Source: Caballeronia novacaledonica
Lineage (GTDB): Bacteria; Pseudomonadota; Gammaproteobacteria; Burkholderiales; Burkholderiaceae
Length of the DNA: 64,000 nucleotides
Reading direction: 5' to 3'
Assembly: GCF_900258035.1 (NCBI RefSeq)
Contig: NZ_OGTP01000002.1
Coordinates: 124,001 to 188,000, forward strand
Shown: in pieces, positions 1 to 8,702 of the stretch
Layout: each line of letters opens with the position of its first letter
How positions within the stretch are numbered: the stretch's first letter is position 1
Position numbers and translations under genes: made by a program
The notes under the pieces: model-generated
The model's input: the letters and a program-made list of their open reading frames with translations, nothing else
Databases searched by the model: none
What the model was told of the DNA's origin: nothing

Positions 1-393
1 TTGTGGGCGAAGATCGTCTTCGGCGTGATGCACGGCATCGTGCCCATCACGCTCTTCACGATGAACGCGGTGCGCAACATGCCGCCGATCTACGCGCGCG
101 CCGCAAGGACGTATCGCATGAGCCCCGGCGATTTCGCGCGTCATGTGCTGCTGCCCGCGTGCGTGCCGGAAGTGGTGTCGGGCTTGCGCATAGGCTTTTC
201 GTTAACGCTGCTTGGCACCTTGATCGGCGAGATGTTCGCATCGCAGAGCGGCATCGGACGCATGCTGATGATCGCGATGAACCGCAACGAAACGAGCACG
301 ATCATGGCGCTCGCGCTGATGCTCTTCGTGTTCGCGACGCTCGTCAACATGCTGTTTCTCGCCTGGCAACGTCATCTCACGCATAGCGACTGA
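1..393 (+). CDS. ABC transporter permease, C-terminal part (5' truncated by window edge)
   Basis: The last 130 or so residues of an inner-membrane permease of the nitrate/taurine/sulfonate (SsuC/TauC-like) type. It retains the EAA-like cytoplasmic loop (PIYARAARTYRMSP followed by the VLLPACVPEVVSGLRIG segment) that docks on the ATPase, then two hydrophobic helices. The frame is open from base 1, so the true start lies upstream and the TTG at base 1 is probably an internal Leu codon. The stop lies 2 bases before the next gene, so this is one operon with the hydratase genes; the transporter presumably imports the substrate (inference). The ATPase and binding protein would be upstream of the window. 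Confidence 0.8.
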   Translation: MWAKIVFGVMHGIVPITLFTMNAVRNMPPIYARAARTYRMSPGDFARHVLLPACVPEVVSGLRIGFSLTLLGTLIGEMFASQSGIGRMLMIAMNRNETSTIMALALMLFVFATLVNMLFLAWQRHLTHSD

Positions 394-395
394 TC

Positions 396-1799
396 ATGAA
401 AACGCTCTTCGACAAGCTGTGGGACAGTCACGCGATCGCGCATCTCGCGGGCGGCATCGATCTTCTTCAGGTGGACCGTCATCTGATGCACGAGTTGACC
501 GGCGTCGAAGCCGTTCGTGTGCTTCAAAGGCGCGGCTTGAACGTGGATAGTCCCGCGCTGACATTCGCAACGCTGGATCATGTGATCTCGACGATGCCGG
601 GACGCAGCGCGGGCGATGCCGACTGGAGCACCGAGATGATCGACGCGATGCGCGCACAAATGGCACAGCATGCCATTCCCATCTTCGACATCGGCAACGA
701 TGGCCGGCAAGGCATCGTGCATGTGATCGGGCCGGAGCTTGGGCTGTCGCTGCCGGGCACGTCGATCGTATGCGCGGACAGTCACACCTGCACGCACGGC
801 GCAATGGGCGCGCTCGCTTTCGGCATCGGCTCGACGGAAGTGGTGCATGTGCTCGCCACGCAAACGATTCGCCAGAAGCGGCCGAAGACGATGCGCGTGC
901 GGTTCGAAGGCCGCGTGCGCGAAGGCGTGAGCGCGAAGGACATGATCCTGTATGTGATCGGCAAGATCGGCGCGGCGGGCGGCACCGGGTATGCCGTGGA
1001 ATATGCGGGCGACGCAATCGAAGACCTGTCGATGGAAGGGCGCCTCACGCTGTGCAACCTGAGCATCGAGCTGGGCGCGAAGTTCGGACTCGTCGCGCCC
1101 GACGAAACGACTTTCGTGTATTTGCGCGATAAACCGTACGCACCGCAAGGCGCGCAATTCGACGCGGCGCTCGCAGACTGGAAGGCGCTCGCGACCGATC
1201 AAGGCGCGCACTTCGATCGCGAAGTGATCGTCGATGCCTCCGCGATACGCGTGCAGGTCACGTGGGGCACGAGTCCCGAACATGTGATCGCGCTCGATGA
1301 AACGATCCCCGACCCTGCGGCACTCGAGGACGATTCGCGTCGCCAGGCCGCGCAAGACGCAATCGACTACATGGGCGTTCATGCGGGACAACATCTCGAC
1401 GAACTCGCCGTGGATCGCGTGTTCATCGGCTCGTGCACGAACAGCCGCATCGAAGATTTGCGCATGGCCGCGCGCGTCGTCGATGGTCGTCACGTTGCGC
1501 GCAATGTGAAAGCGTGGGTCGTGCCGGGTTCGCTCACGGTCGCGCGTCAGGCGCAAGAAGAGGGGCTGGTCGAGATCTTTCGCGCGGCGGGCTTCGAATG
1601 GCGCGAGCCGGGCTGCTCGATGTGCGTCGGCGCGAACGGGGACGTCGTCGGGCGCGGCGAGCGGTGCGTATCGACGTCGAATCGCAATTTCATCGGCAGA
1701 CAAGGGCCGGGTGCGCGCACGCATCTCGCGAGTCCCGCCGTCGCGGCGGCCAGTGCGATCGCAGGGCATATTGCCGCGCCGCAGGGAGCATCGCGATGA
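396..1799 (+). CDS. LeuC-like aconitase-family hydratase, large subunit
   Basis: A 467-residue aconitase-superfamily large subunit. It carries the 4Fe-4S ligands: Cys347 in IGSCTNSR, and Cys407 and Cys410 in GCSMCVGANGD. It also has the early ADSHTCTHGAMG motif (residues 127-138) and SNRNFIGRQG near the end. Such enzymes hydrate or dehydrate substituted malates and maleates with the small subunit encoded next. Annotated pipelines would call it 3-isopropylmalate dehydratase. The context (ABC uptake permease upstream, isocitrate-lyase-type lyase downstream, no leuB) suggests a catabolic role such as dimethylmaleate or citraconate hydration; that is inference. It has no strong ribosome-binding site, so it is probably translationally coupled to the permease gene. 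Confidence 0.85.
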   Translation: MKTLFDKLWDSHAIAHLAGGIDLLQVDRHLMHELTGVEAVRVLQRRGLNVDSPALTFATLDHVISTMPGRSAGDADWSTEMIDAMRAQMAQHAIPIFDIGNDGRQGIVHVIGPELGLSLPGTSIVCADSHTCTHGAMGALAFGIGSTEVVHVLATQTIRQKRPKTMRVRFEGRVREGVSAKDMILYVIGKIGAAGGTGYAVEYAGDAIEDLSMEGRLTLCNLSIELGAKFGLVAPDETTFVYLRDKPYAPQGAQFDAALADWKALATDQGAHFDREVIVDASAIRVQVTWGTSPEHVIALDETIPDPAALEDDSRRQAAQDAIDYMGVHAGQHLDELAVDRVFIGSCTNSRIEDLRMAARVVDGRHVARNVKAWVVPGSLTVARQAQEEGLVEIFRAAGFEWREPGCSMCVGANGDVVGRGERCVSTSNRNFIGRQGPGARTHLASPAVAAASAIAGHIAAPQGASR

Positions 1800-2413
1800 A
1801 AGCCGTCACGACGATCATCGGTCCGGCCGCGCCCCTCTTGCGCGATAACGTCGATACGGATCTCATCATTCGTATCGAACGTATTTCGCAACTGAAGCGC
1901 GGTCAACTCGGACCTTATTTGCTGGAGACATTGCGCTATCGCGGCAATGGACCGGAAAGCGGCGCGCGCGATGATTTCGTGCTGAATCAGCCGGTATTTA
2001 GTGGCGCATGCACGATGCTCGGCGGCAAGAACTTCGGTTGCGGAAGCTCGCGCGAAATGGCCGTGTGGGCGCTCGAAGAAGCGGGCATTCGCTGTGTGAT
2101 CGCGCCATCGTTCGGCGATATCTTCTACAACAACTGCCTGCAAAATGGCTTGCTGGCAGTGCGGCTCGACGCAAAAATCATCGAGCGTATTGCGACGGCT
2201 TCGCGTGATGGGGCAAACGTGGAAGTCGATTTGCGCGCGCTCGAAATACGCGCGCCAGGAATCGATCCCATTCGTTTCGAGTTCGGCGAAGCGCCGCGCG
2301 AGGCGCTGCTCGAAGGACTGGATGAAATCGACCAGACGCGGCGCATGAGCGAACAGATCGCGCGGTTTCGCGCCGACGATCGCAAGGCGCGCGGCTGGGC
2401 TTATCTTGCCTGA
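1796..2413 (+). CDS. LeuD-like aconitase-family hydratase, small subunit
   Basis: A 205-residue swivel-domain subunit that completes the active site of the preceding LeuC-like protein. It shows DNVDTDLIIRIERI near the N-terminus and the family signature KNFGCGSSREMAVWAL, with FGDIFYNNCLQNGLL following. The ATG at 1796 overlaps the TGA of the large subunit in an ATGA arrangement, typical of coupled LeuC/LeuD pairs. The open frame extends upstream inside the large-subunit gene, but the family N-terminus and the overlap fix this start. The isoform could be the leucine-biosynthetic enzyme, but the neighbours argue for a dedicated catabolic pair. Confidence 0.85.
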   Translation: MKAVTTIIGPAAPLLRDNVDTDLIIRIERISQLKRGQLGPYLLETLRYRGNGPESGARDDFVLNQPVFSGACTMLGGKNFGCGSSREMAVWALEEAGIRCVIAPSFGDIFYNNCLQNGLLAVRLDAKIIERIATASRDGANVEVDLRALEIRAPGIDPIRFEFGEAPREALLEGLDEIDQTRRMSEQIARFRADDRKARGWAYLA

Positions 2414-2429
2414 CTTCCGGAGATTCATC

Positions 2430-3311
2430 TTGACCCGTTCCGCACGCTTTCGCGAGTTGTTCAAGGAAGGCCCTTTCGTTTGCATGGGCGCGCATGACGC
2501 CATCACCGCGATGCTCGCCGAGCAGGCCGGTGCGAAGTCCATCTATGTATCGGGCTTCGTCGCGTCGGGCGTCGTCGCGGGGCAGCCCGATGTCGGCGTG
2601 CTGTCGCAGACGGAGATGTTCGAGCATATTCGCCGCATATGCCGCGTGACGTCGGTGCCGATCTTCGCCGATGCCGATACGGGCTACGGCGGCATTCTCG
2701 ACGTGCAGCGCACGATGCGTCTCTGGGAAGAAGCGGGCGCCTCCGTGCTGCATCTGGAAGATCAGGCGCTGCCGAAGAAGTGCGGGCACTACGCGGGCAA
2801 GCAGCTCGTGTCGAAGGAAGAGATGGTGCTGAAGCTGCGCGCGATGATCGAAGCGCGGCGCGATCCGGATTTTTTCATCGTGGCGCGCACGGATGCGATC
2901 GCGGTCACCGGCATCGACGACGCCATCGCGCGACTCGAAGCCTATGCGCAAGCGGGCGCCGACGGTCTCTATGCCGACGCACCCGAAAGCATCGAGCACA
3001 TGCGCGAACTCACGCGCCGTTTGAAGCCGCTCGGCAAGCCGATCCTCTTCAATCAGGCACGTACCGGAAAGAGTCCATACGTGTCGATGAAAGAGGCCTA
3101 CGAAATAGGCTTCGATTACACGTTGAGCCCCATCGAGCCGATGCTCGCGATGCACAAGGCCGTGAAGGACATGCTCGACGTGTTCATGCGCGAAGGTTCG
3201 ACCGATGCCATCGCCGATCGTCTGACGCCTTTCGAAGAGTACAACCGCTTCGTCGGGCTCGATAAGGCGGTCGATGTCGAAAAGCGCTTCGCCAGCGTGC
3301 AGCCGAAGTAG
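2430..3311 (+). CDS. Isocitrate lyase/PEP mutase superfamily lyase (dimethylmalate lyase-like)
   Basis: A 293-residue single-domain TIM barrel of the isocitrate lyase/PEP mutase superfamily. It has the metal-binding ADADTGYG (residues 80-87), HLED, and the catalytic loop PKKCGHYAGK with Cys118; that KKCGH loop marks the C-C lyases (methylisocitrate lyase, 2,3-dimethylmalate lyase) rather than PEP mutases. The TTG at 2430 is preferred because GGAGA lies 7 bases upstream and LeuD ends just before. An in-frame TTG at 2406, inside leuD, is the alternative. Together with the hydratase pair it would cleave a hydroxylated dicarboxylate to pyruvate plus a short acid (inference). Confidence 0.8.
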   Translation: MTRSARFRELFKEGPFVCMGAHDAITAMLAEQAGAKSIYVSGFVASGVVAGQPDVGVLSQTEMFEHIRRICRVTSVPIFADADTGYGGILDVQRTMRLWEEAGASVLHLEDQALPKKCGHYAGKQLVSKEEMVLKLRAMIEARRDPDFFIVARTDAIAVTGIDDAIARLEAYAQAGADGLYADAPESIEHMRELTRRLKPLGKPILFNQARTGKSPYVSMKEAYEIGFDYTLSPIEPMLAMHKAVKDMLDVFMREGSTDAIADRLTPFEEYNRFVGLDKAVDVEKRFASVQPK

Positions 3312-3437
3312 CGGGCGTGTTCGCGGTTGTCGGTGGTCAAGTAACGACTTCGTAAGCGCGCGAGTGTCGGCGCTATACTGACTATCCTTCCACCGCATCC
3401 CGATCCGCGGGACTCTCTCGCGGCGCAAGTCCATAAA

Positions 3438-4646
3438 TTGGCTGAACACAACCTAGAAAAACTCAAAATCGACCGGGGACCGTCCGCCGCGATGCCGCGG
3501 CGCCGGCGCAACTGGCTTCGTTATGCGGTCATCGCGGCGATCCTGCTTGCGCTCGTCGCCGTGGCATTTCGTTTCGCTGGCCCGCAGGCAGTGGAGACCG
3601 CCACTGTCACGTCCGTCTACCCGTCGCAAAGTTATACGATGTTGAACGCCACCGGCTATGTCGTGCCGCAGCGCAAGGCGGCGGTGGCGTCGAAGGGGCA
3701 AGGGCGCGTCGAATGGCTCGGCGTGCTCGAAGGTACGCCGGTGAAGGAAGGGCAGATCATCGCGCGGCTCGAAAGCAATGACGTGGCCGCGTCGCTCGCG
3801 CAGGCGCAAGCGCAGGTGAAGGTCGCGCGGGCCAATCTGGAGCTTCAGCGCGCCGAGTTGAAGAACGCGGAAGTCGACCTCAAACGCTACAAGATCCTCG
3901 CCCCGCAAGGCGCGATTCCGGCGACGCAGTACGACGCCGCGCTCGCCCGCTACGACAAGGCGAAGGCTTCCATCAACAGCGACGAAGCCGCGATCTCGTC
4001 CGCGCAAGCCAACGCGCAGGCCGCGCAAGTGGCCGTCGATCAGACCGTGATCCGCGCGCCCTTCGACGGCGTCGTGCTGGAGAAGCACGCGAACGTCGGC
4101 GACAACATCACGCCGTTCTCGTCGGCGTCGGACAGCAAGGGCGCGGTCGTCACCATCGCCGACATGAAGACGCTCGAAGTCGAAGCCGATGTCGCCGAGT
4201 CGAACATCTCGCGCATCGCCGTCGAGCAGCCGTGCGAGATCCAGTTGGATGCGCTGCCCGACGTGCGCTTCGCGGGCCGCGTGTCGCGCATCGTGCCGAC
4301 GGTCGATCGCTCCAAAGCCACCGTGCTCGTGAAAGTGCGTTTCGTCGAGCGCGACGCGCGCGTGCTGCCCGACATGTCCGCGAAAGTCGCGTTCCTGTCG
4401 AAGCCCGTGCCGCCCGAGGAGAAGAAGGCGGTCGTCGCCGTGCAGCCGGCGGCTGTCGTCACGCGCGACGGCAAGAAGGTGGTCTTCGCCGTCGAGCACG
4501 ACACCGCGCGCGAAGTGCCCGTGACGACGGGCGAGCGCATCGGCGATCTGCTGGCCGTGCAGGGCGTGAAGCCCGGTGACGTGCTCGTCCTCGCGCCCGG
4601 CGACAAGCTCGCGGACGGCGCGAAAGTCACGCTGGCGAAGAAATAG
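3438..4646 (+). CDS. HlyD/MacA-type periplasmic adaptor of an ABC exporter
   Basis: A 402-residue membrane-fusion protein: short cytoplasmic N-terminus, one transmembrane helix near residues 29-48, then a beta-barrel/lipoyl/coiled-coil hairpin layout (GYVVPQRKAAVASKGQGRV; a coiled coil rich in AQAQVKVARANL around 115-200; the DGVVLEK lipoyl half; then beta-barrel). It would bridge an inner-membrane ABC pump and an outer-membrane channel. The TTG start gives a plausible N-terminus; ATG at 3492 just before the helix is the alternative. It heads a four-gene exporter operon, separated by 1 base from the ATPase gene. Confidence 0.85.
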   Translation: MAEHNLEKLKIDRGPSAAMPRRRRNWLRYAVIAAILLALVAVAFRFAGPQAVETATVTSVYPSQSYTMLNATGYVVPQRKAAVASKGQGRVEWLGVLEGTPVKEGQIIARLESNDVAASLAQAQAQVKVARANLELQRAELKNAEVDLKRYKILAPQGAIPATQYDAALARYDKAKASINSDEAAISSAQANAQAAQVAVDQTVIRAPFDGVVLEKHANVGDNITPFSSASDSKGAVVTIADMKTLEVEADVAESNISRIAVEQPCEIQLDALPDVRFAGRVSRIVPTVDRSKATVLVKVRFVERDARVLPDMSAKVAFLSKPVPPEEKKAVVAVQPAAVVTRDGKKVVFAVEHDTAREVPVTTGERIGDLLAVQGVKPGDVLVLAPGDKLADGAKVTLAKK

Positions 4647-4647
4647 C

Positions 4648-5340
4648 GTGAGCACGACGCCTCTCGTTCAGATCAGCCACGTCGTCAAGTCGTATCGGCG
4701 CGGCGTGCAGACGGTGCCGGTGCTGACCGACATCACGCTATCCATCGCCGAAGGGAATTTCGTCGCGCTGATGGGGCCTTCGGGTTCGGGCAAGAGCACG
4801 CTGCTCAACCTGATCGCGGGCATCGACCGGCCGGATAGCGGCGAGCTGCTCGTCGGCGGACTCGATATCACGCGCCTGCCCGAAGCCGCGCTCGCGGACT
4901 GGCGCGCGGCGAACGTCGGCTTTATCTTCCAGTTCTATAACCTGATGCCGGTGCTGTCCGCCTTCGAGAATGTCGAATTGCCGCTGATGCTCACGCGCCT
5001 CACGCGCCACGAACGGCGCGAGCGCGTCGCGATGGTGCTCGACATGGTCAACATGGCCGACCGCATGAGCCACTATCCGTCGGAACTGTCGGGCGGGCAG
5101 CAGCAGCGCGTCGCGATTGCGCGGGCGCTGATCACGGACCCGAAGCTGATCGTCGCCGACGAGCCAACTGGCGATCTCGACCGCAACTCCGCCGCCGATG
5201 TCCTCGCGATGCTGCAACGCCTCAACGACAAGCTCGGCAAGACCATCATCATGGTGACGCACGATGCTCACGCGGCGGGCGCGGCGAAGGCGCTCGTGCA
5301 TCTGGAGAAGGGCGAATTGATCGATGGAACCCGACCTTAA
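4648..5340 (+). CDS. ABC exporter ATP-binding protein (MacB/LolD-like)
   Basis: A 230-residue ATPase with Walker [11 protein letters not shown]-loop [10 protein letters not shown], signature [15 protein letters not shown], Walker [13 protein letters not shown] and the H-loop in MVTHD. The size and DEPTGDLD form match the LolD/MacB/DevA group that drives FtsX-type permeases by mechanotransmission. GTG at 4648 starts 2 bases after the adaptor stop. The open frame runs further upstream within the adaptor gene, but residues there are not family-like. The two permease genes follow directly. Confidence 0.9.
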   Translation: MSTTPLVQISHVVKSYRRGVQTVPVLTDITLSIAEGNFVALMGPSGSGKSTLLNLIAGIDRPDSGELLVGGLDITRLPEAALADWRAANVGFIFQFYNLMPVLSAFENVELPLMLTRLTRHERRERVAMVLDMVNMADRMSHYPSELSGGQQQRVAIARALITDPKLIVADEPTGDLDRNSAADVLAMLQRLNDKLGKTIIMVTHDAHAAGAAKALVHLEKGELIDGTRP

Positions 5341-5346
5341 ACGATC

Positions 5347-6501
5347 ATGTTCGTGCTCAAGCTGATCCTGCGCAACGCGCTGCGTCACAAGCTGCGCACC
5401 ACGCTGACGGTGCTCGGCCTCACGATCGCCGTGCTCGCCTACGGCCTGCTGCATACCGTCGTCGATGCCTGGTATGCGGGCGCGGCGGCGGCGTCGAACG
5501 CGCGGCTCGTCACGCGCAATGCGATCTCGCTCGTGTTTCCGTTGCCGCTCGCGTACGAGAACCGCATCCGTGGCGTAGACGGCGTGACGCTCGTCGCGCG
5601 CTCGAACTGGTTCGGCGGCGTTTATCGCGATCCGAAGAACTTTTTCGCGCAGTTCGCCGTGTCGGACAACTATCTCGATCTCTATCCGGAGTTCATCGTT
5701 CCGGAACAGCAACGCGCCGATTATCAGCGCGATCGCAAGGGCGCGCTCATCGGCAGGCAACTCGCGGATCAATACGGCTTCAAGGTCGGCGACGTCATTC
5801 CGCTCAAGGGCACGATCTATCCGGGCACGTGGGACTTCGTCGTGCGCGGCATCATGGAAGGACGCGATGAATCGACCATCACGCGGCAACTGATCTTTCA
5901 CTACGACTACCTGAACGAGACGATCCGCAAGACGACCAAGCGCAACGTGGATCAGGTCGGCGTGTATGTGGTCGGCATCAAGGACCCGGACGACGCCGCC
6001 GTCGTTTCGCGCAACATCGACAATGTCTTCAAGAACTCGCTCGCGGAAACGCTCACCGAAACGGAGCAGGCGTTTCAGCTCGGCTTCGTCGCGATGTCCA
6101 ATCAGATCATCGCGGCGATACGCGTCGTGTCTTATGTAGTCATCCTGATCATCATGGCCGTGATGGCCAATGCCATGGCAATGAGCGCGCGCGAGCGCAT
6201 CACCGAATACGCGACGCTGAAGGCGCTCGGCTTCGGGCCGGGTTTCCTGTCGATGCTCGTGTTCGGCGAATCGATGGCGATTTGCGCGATCGGCGGCGGC
6301 ATCGGCATTCTGGCCACGCCGCCAATGGCCGAGGTCTTCAAGCACGCGACGGGCGGCGTGTTCCCGGTCTTCATGGTGTCGCACGAGACCATGCTGTTGC
6401 AGGCCGCGTGCGCGTTTGCCGTGGCGATGGCGGCGGCGATCGTGCCGGCGGTGCAGGCGAGCCGCGTGCGCATCGTCGAAGGCCTGCGGGCGATCGGCTG
6501 A
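5347..6501 (+). CDS. FtsX-like ABC exporter permease (first of two)
   Basis: A 384-residue FtsX/MacB-type permease: N-terminal helix (LRTTLTVLGLTIAVLAYGLL), a periplasmic domain of about 220 residues, then three C-terminal helices with the typical ERITEYATLKALGFGP loop and a terminal VPAVQASRVRIVEGLRAIG. It begins 6 bases after the ATPase stop. With the second permease it would form a heterodimeric DevBCA/MacAB-like pump. The cargo cannot be told from sequence. Confidence 0.88.
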   Translation: MFVLKLILRNALRHKLRTTLTVLGLTIAVLAYGLLHTVVDAWYAGAAAASNARLVTRNAISLVFPLPLAYENRIRGVDGVTLVARSNWFGGVYRDPKNFFAQFAVSDNYLDLYPEFIVPEQQRADYQRDRKGALIGRQLADQYGFKVGDVIPLKGTIYPGTWDFVVRGIMEGRDESTITRQLIFHYDYLNETIRKTTKRNVDQVGVYVVGIKDPDDAAVVSRNIDNVFKNSLAETLTETEQAFQLGFVAMSNQIIAAIRVVSYVVILIIMAVMANAMAMSARERITEYATLKALGFGPGFLSMLVFGESMAICAIGGGIGILATPPMAEVFKHATGGVFPVFMVSHETMLLQAACAFAVAMAAAIVPAVQASRVRIVEGLRAIG

Positions 6502-6510
6502 GGACGCGCA

Positions 6511-7677
6511 ATGGCCATTCCCGTTTCCTACGTCGCGCGCAATCTCTGGGCGCGCCGTCTCACGACGATGCTGACCGCGGGCGGTCTCGCGCTCGTCGTG
6601 TTCGTGTTCGCGACCGTGCTGATGCTCGACGCCGGCCTCAAAAAGACGCTCGTCTCGACGGGCGAAGCGGACAACGTCGTCGTGATCCGCAAGGGCGCGG
6701 AAACGGAGATACAGAGCGCGATCGACCGCAATCAGGCGAACGTCATGGAGATGCATCCCGCGGTCGCGATGAACGGCGACGGCGAGCCGCTCGCCTCGAA
6801 GGAAACCGTCGTGCTGATCTCGCTCACCAAGCTCGGCACGAACACGCCCGCGAACGTCGTGATTCGCGGCGTCTCGCCGATGGGCGTGCAACTGCGTCCG
6901 CAAGTGAAGCTCACGGCGGGGCGCATGTTCAGGCGCGGGTCGTCGGAGATTATCGTCGGGAGCAGCATCGCGAAGGGATTCGGCGGTACGCGCATCGGCG
7001 ATCACCTGCGTTTCGCGCAGCGCGACTGGACCGTCGTCGGTCATTTCGATGCGGGCGGCAGCGGCTTCGATTCGGAAATCTGGGGCGATGTCGATCAGTT
7101 GATGCAATCGTTCAGGCGCACGAGCTTTTCGTCGATGGTCGTGCGGCTCGCGCGCAGCGATGCGTTCGATCGCTTCAAGGCCGATATCGACGTGGATCCG
7201 CGTCTCGCCGACGAAGCGAAGCGCGAGCAGGTCTTCTACGGCGATCAGTCGAAGGCGCTCTCGACGTTCATCAATATCCTCGGCTTCACGCTATCGGTCA
7301 TCTTTTCGATCGCCGCGATGATCGGCGCGATGATCACGATGTACGCGTCGGTGGCGAATCGCGTCGCGGAGATCGGGACGTTGCGGGCGCTCGGGTTCAA
7401 GCGCTTCGACGTGCTCGGCGCGTTCCTGCTCGAAGCGCTGCTGCTCGGGCTGGTCGGCGGTATCGCGGGACTCTGCTGCGCGGCTCTGATGCAGTTCGCT
7501 TCGTTCTCGACGACCAATTTCCAGACCTTCGCGGACTTGTCGTTTCGATTCATCCTGACGCCTTCCGTCATCGCAAGGACGCTCGGCTTCTCGCTCGTCA
7601 TGGGATTGATCGGCGGCTTTCTGCCGGCGTTGCGGGCTTCGCGGATGAACATCGTCGACGCGTTGCGCGCGCGATGA
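6511..7677 (+). CDS. FtsX-like ABC exporter permease (second of two)
   Basis: A 388-residue paralogue of the preceding permease with the same four-helix topology: N-terminal helix around residues 17-40, large extracytoplasmic domain, three C-terminal helices with the VAEIGTLRALGFKRFDVLGA loop, ending LPALRASRMNIVDALRAR. It lies 9 bases after the first permease and ends the exporter operon. Two separate but similar permeases next to one ATPase and one adaptor point to a heterodimeric exporter rather than the MacB fusion. Confidence 0.88.
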   Translation: MAIPVSYVARNLWARRLTTMLTAGGLALVVFVFATVLMLDAGLKKTLVSTGEADNVVVIRKGAETEIQSAIDRNQANVMEMHPAVAMNGDGEPLASKETVVLISLTKLGTNTPANVVIRGVSPMGVQLRPQVKLTAGRMFRRGSSEIIVGSSIAKGFGGTRIGDHLRFAQRDWTVVGHFDAGGSGFDSEIWGDVDQLMQSFRRTSFSSMVVRLARSDAFDRFKADIDVDPRLADEAKREQVFYGDQSKALSTFINILGFTLSVIFSIAAMIGAMITMYASVANRVAEIGTLRALGFKRFDVLGAFLLEALLLGLVGGIAGLCCAALMQFASFSTTNFQTFADLSFRFILTPSVIARTLGFSLVMGLIGGFLPALRASRMNIVDALRAR

Positions 7678-7783
7678 TTCGGTTTCCCCGAACGGTCGAT
7701 GCAGAACTATTGAATTTTCAGCGACGATAGCGCGGCGTAGAGTAGGTGCATTCATTGCTCCCGATCCGGAAGGAGAATTCAAA

Positions 7784-8176
7784 ATGCCACTCGTCAGAAT
7801 CTCGCTCGTGAAAGGCAAGCCGCGCGACCATATCCGCGCAATCTCGAACAGCGTTCACGAAGCGCTCGTCGAAGCGTTCAAGGTGCCCGCCGACGACCGT
7901 TTCCAGTTGATTCAGGAACACGAGCGCGACGACTTCATCTACGATCCCGGATATCTCGGCGTCGAACGCAGCGACGACCTCGTGTTCATCCACATCACCG
8001 CGAGCGACTGGCGCGACACGGCGACCAAGAAAACGTTCTACAAAACGCTGGCGGCGAAACTCGCGACATCGCCCGGCTTGCGGCCCGAGGACGTGCTGAT
8101 CGTGCTCGCGCCGAATCGCCGCGAAGACTGGTCGTTCGGGCGCGGACTCGCGCAGTACGTGGAGGACGCGGCCTGA
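7784..8176 (+). CDS. Tautomerase family protein
   Basis: A 130-residue tautomerase-superfamily protein of the longer (about 130 residue) class. Met1 is followed by Pro2, the likely catalytic N-terminal proline after Met removal, in MPLVRISLVKGK. AAGGAGA lies 10 bases upstream of the ATG. The substrate is unknown. A GFA-type gene follows 29 bases downstream in the same direction and may be co-transcribed. Confidence 0.85.
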   Translation: MPLVRISLVKGKPRDHIRAISNSVHEALVEAFKVPADDRFQLIQEHERDDFIYDPGYLGVERSDDLVFIHITASDWRDTATKKTFYKTLAAKLATSPGLRPEDVLIVLAPNRREDWSFGRGLAQYVEDAA

Positions 8177-8205
8177 AGGAAAACCGTAAAGGAGACAAAC
8201 CCACG

Positions 8206-8577
8206 ATGAACCCGACGACTCTGAAAGGCGCGTGCCATTGCGGCGCGGTGACGTTCGAAGTTCAGACGCCGGTCGAACCGGCCGTGCGCTGCGATTGCAG
8301 CCTGTGCCGGCGGCGCGGCGCGGTGATGTCGGCGCCGTTCACCGTGGACAAACTGCGCATCCTGTCAGGCGAAAGCGAACTCACGCTTTATCAGTTCAAC
8401 ACGCGGGTTGCGAAGCATTATTTCTGCAAGCGCTGTGGAATTTACACGTTCCATCAGACGCGCTCGAATCCCGACGAATGGCGCGTGAACGTCGGCTGCA
8501 TCGACGGCGTGGATGCCTATTCGATCGACGCGCCCGTGAAGAATGGGGCGAGCAGTTCTGTCGTCGGAAATACCTAG
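8206..8577 (+). CDS. GFA (glutathione-dependent formaldehyde-activating-like) family protein
   Basis: A 123-residue zinc-binding protein of the GFA/CENP-V fold. The cysteine clusters are GACHCGAVTF near the N-terminus, CDCSLCRRRG in the middle, and CKRCGIYTFH. AAGGAGAC lies upstream of the ATG. Members bind zinc with these Cys groups; a glutathione-formaldehyde role is known for Gfa but is not general, so the precise activity is open. Confidence 0.88.
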   Translation: MNPTTLKGACHCGAVTFEVQTPVEPAVRCDCSLCRRRGAVMSAPFTVDKLRILSGESELTLYQFNTRVAKHYFCKRCGIYTFHQTRSNPDEWRVNVGCIDGVDAYSIDAPVKNGASSSVVGNT

Positions 8578-8702
8578 CGGTGCGGCCGCGTGAGTGAAGG
8601 GCGCGGGGAACGCCGCGTAGGCAGGTCGCTGGCATTCTGCATAACGCATGCAATAAACAAGGCCGCGCTTTGCGATGCGAGCCTATCCGCGGACATAAAC
8701 CG

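Noticed and set aside
396..2413. Calling the pair the leucine-biosynthetic leuC/leuD
   Set aside because: No leuB or leuA beside them; a lyase and transporter instead. Kept as LeuC/LeuD-like without symbols.
3374..3379. TATACT as a -10 element before the exporter operon
   Set aside because: No convincing -35 hexamer at 16-18 bases spacing.
4738..7107. 789-codon antisense frame
   Set aside because: Lies opposite the ABC exporter genes; Arg/His/Asp-rich with no domain. High-GC codon bias commonly opens such shadow frames.
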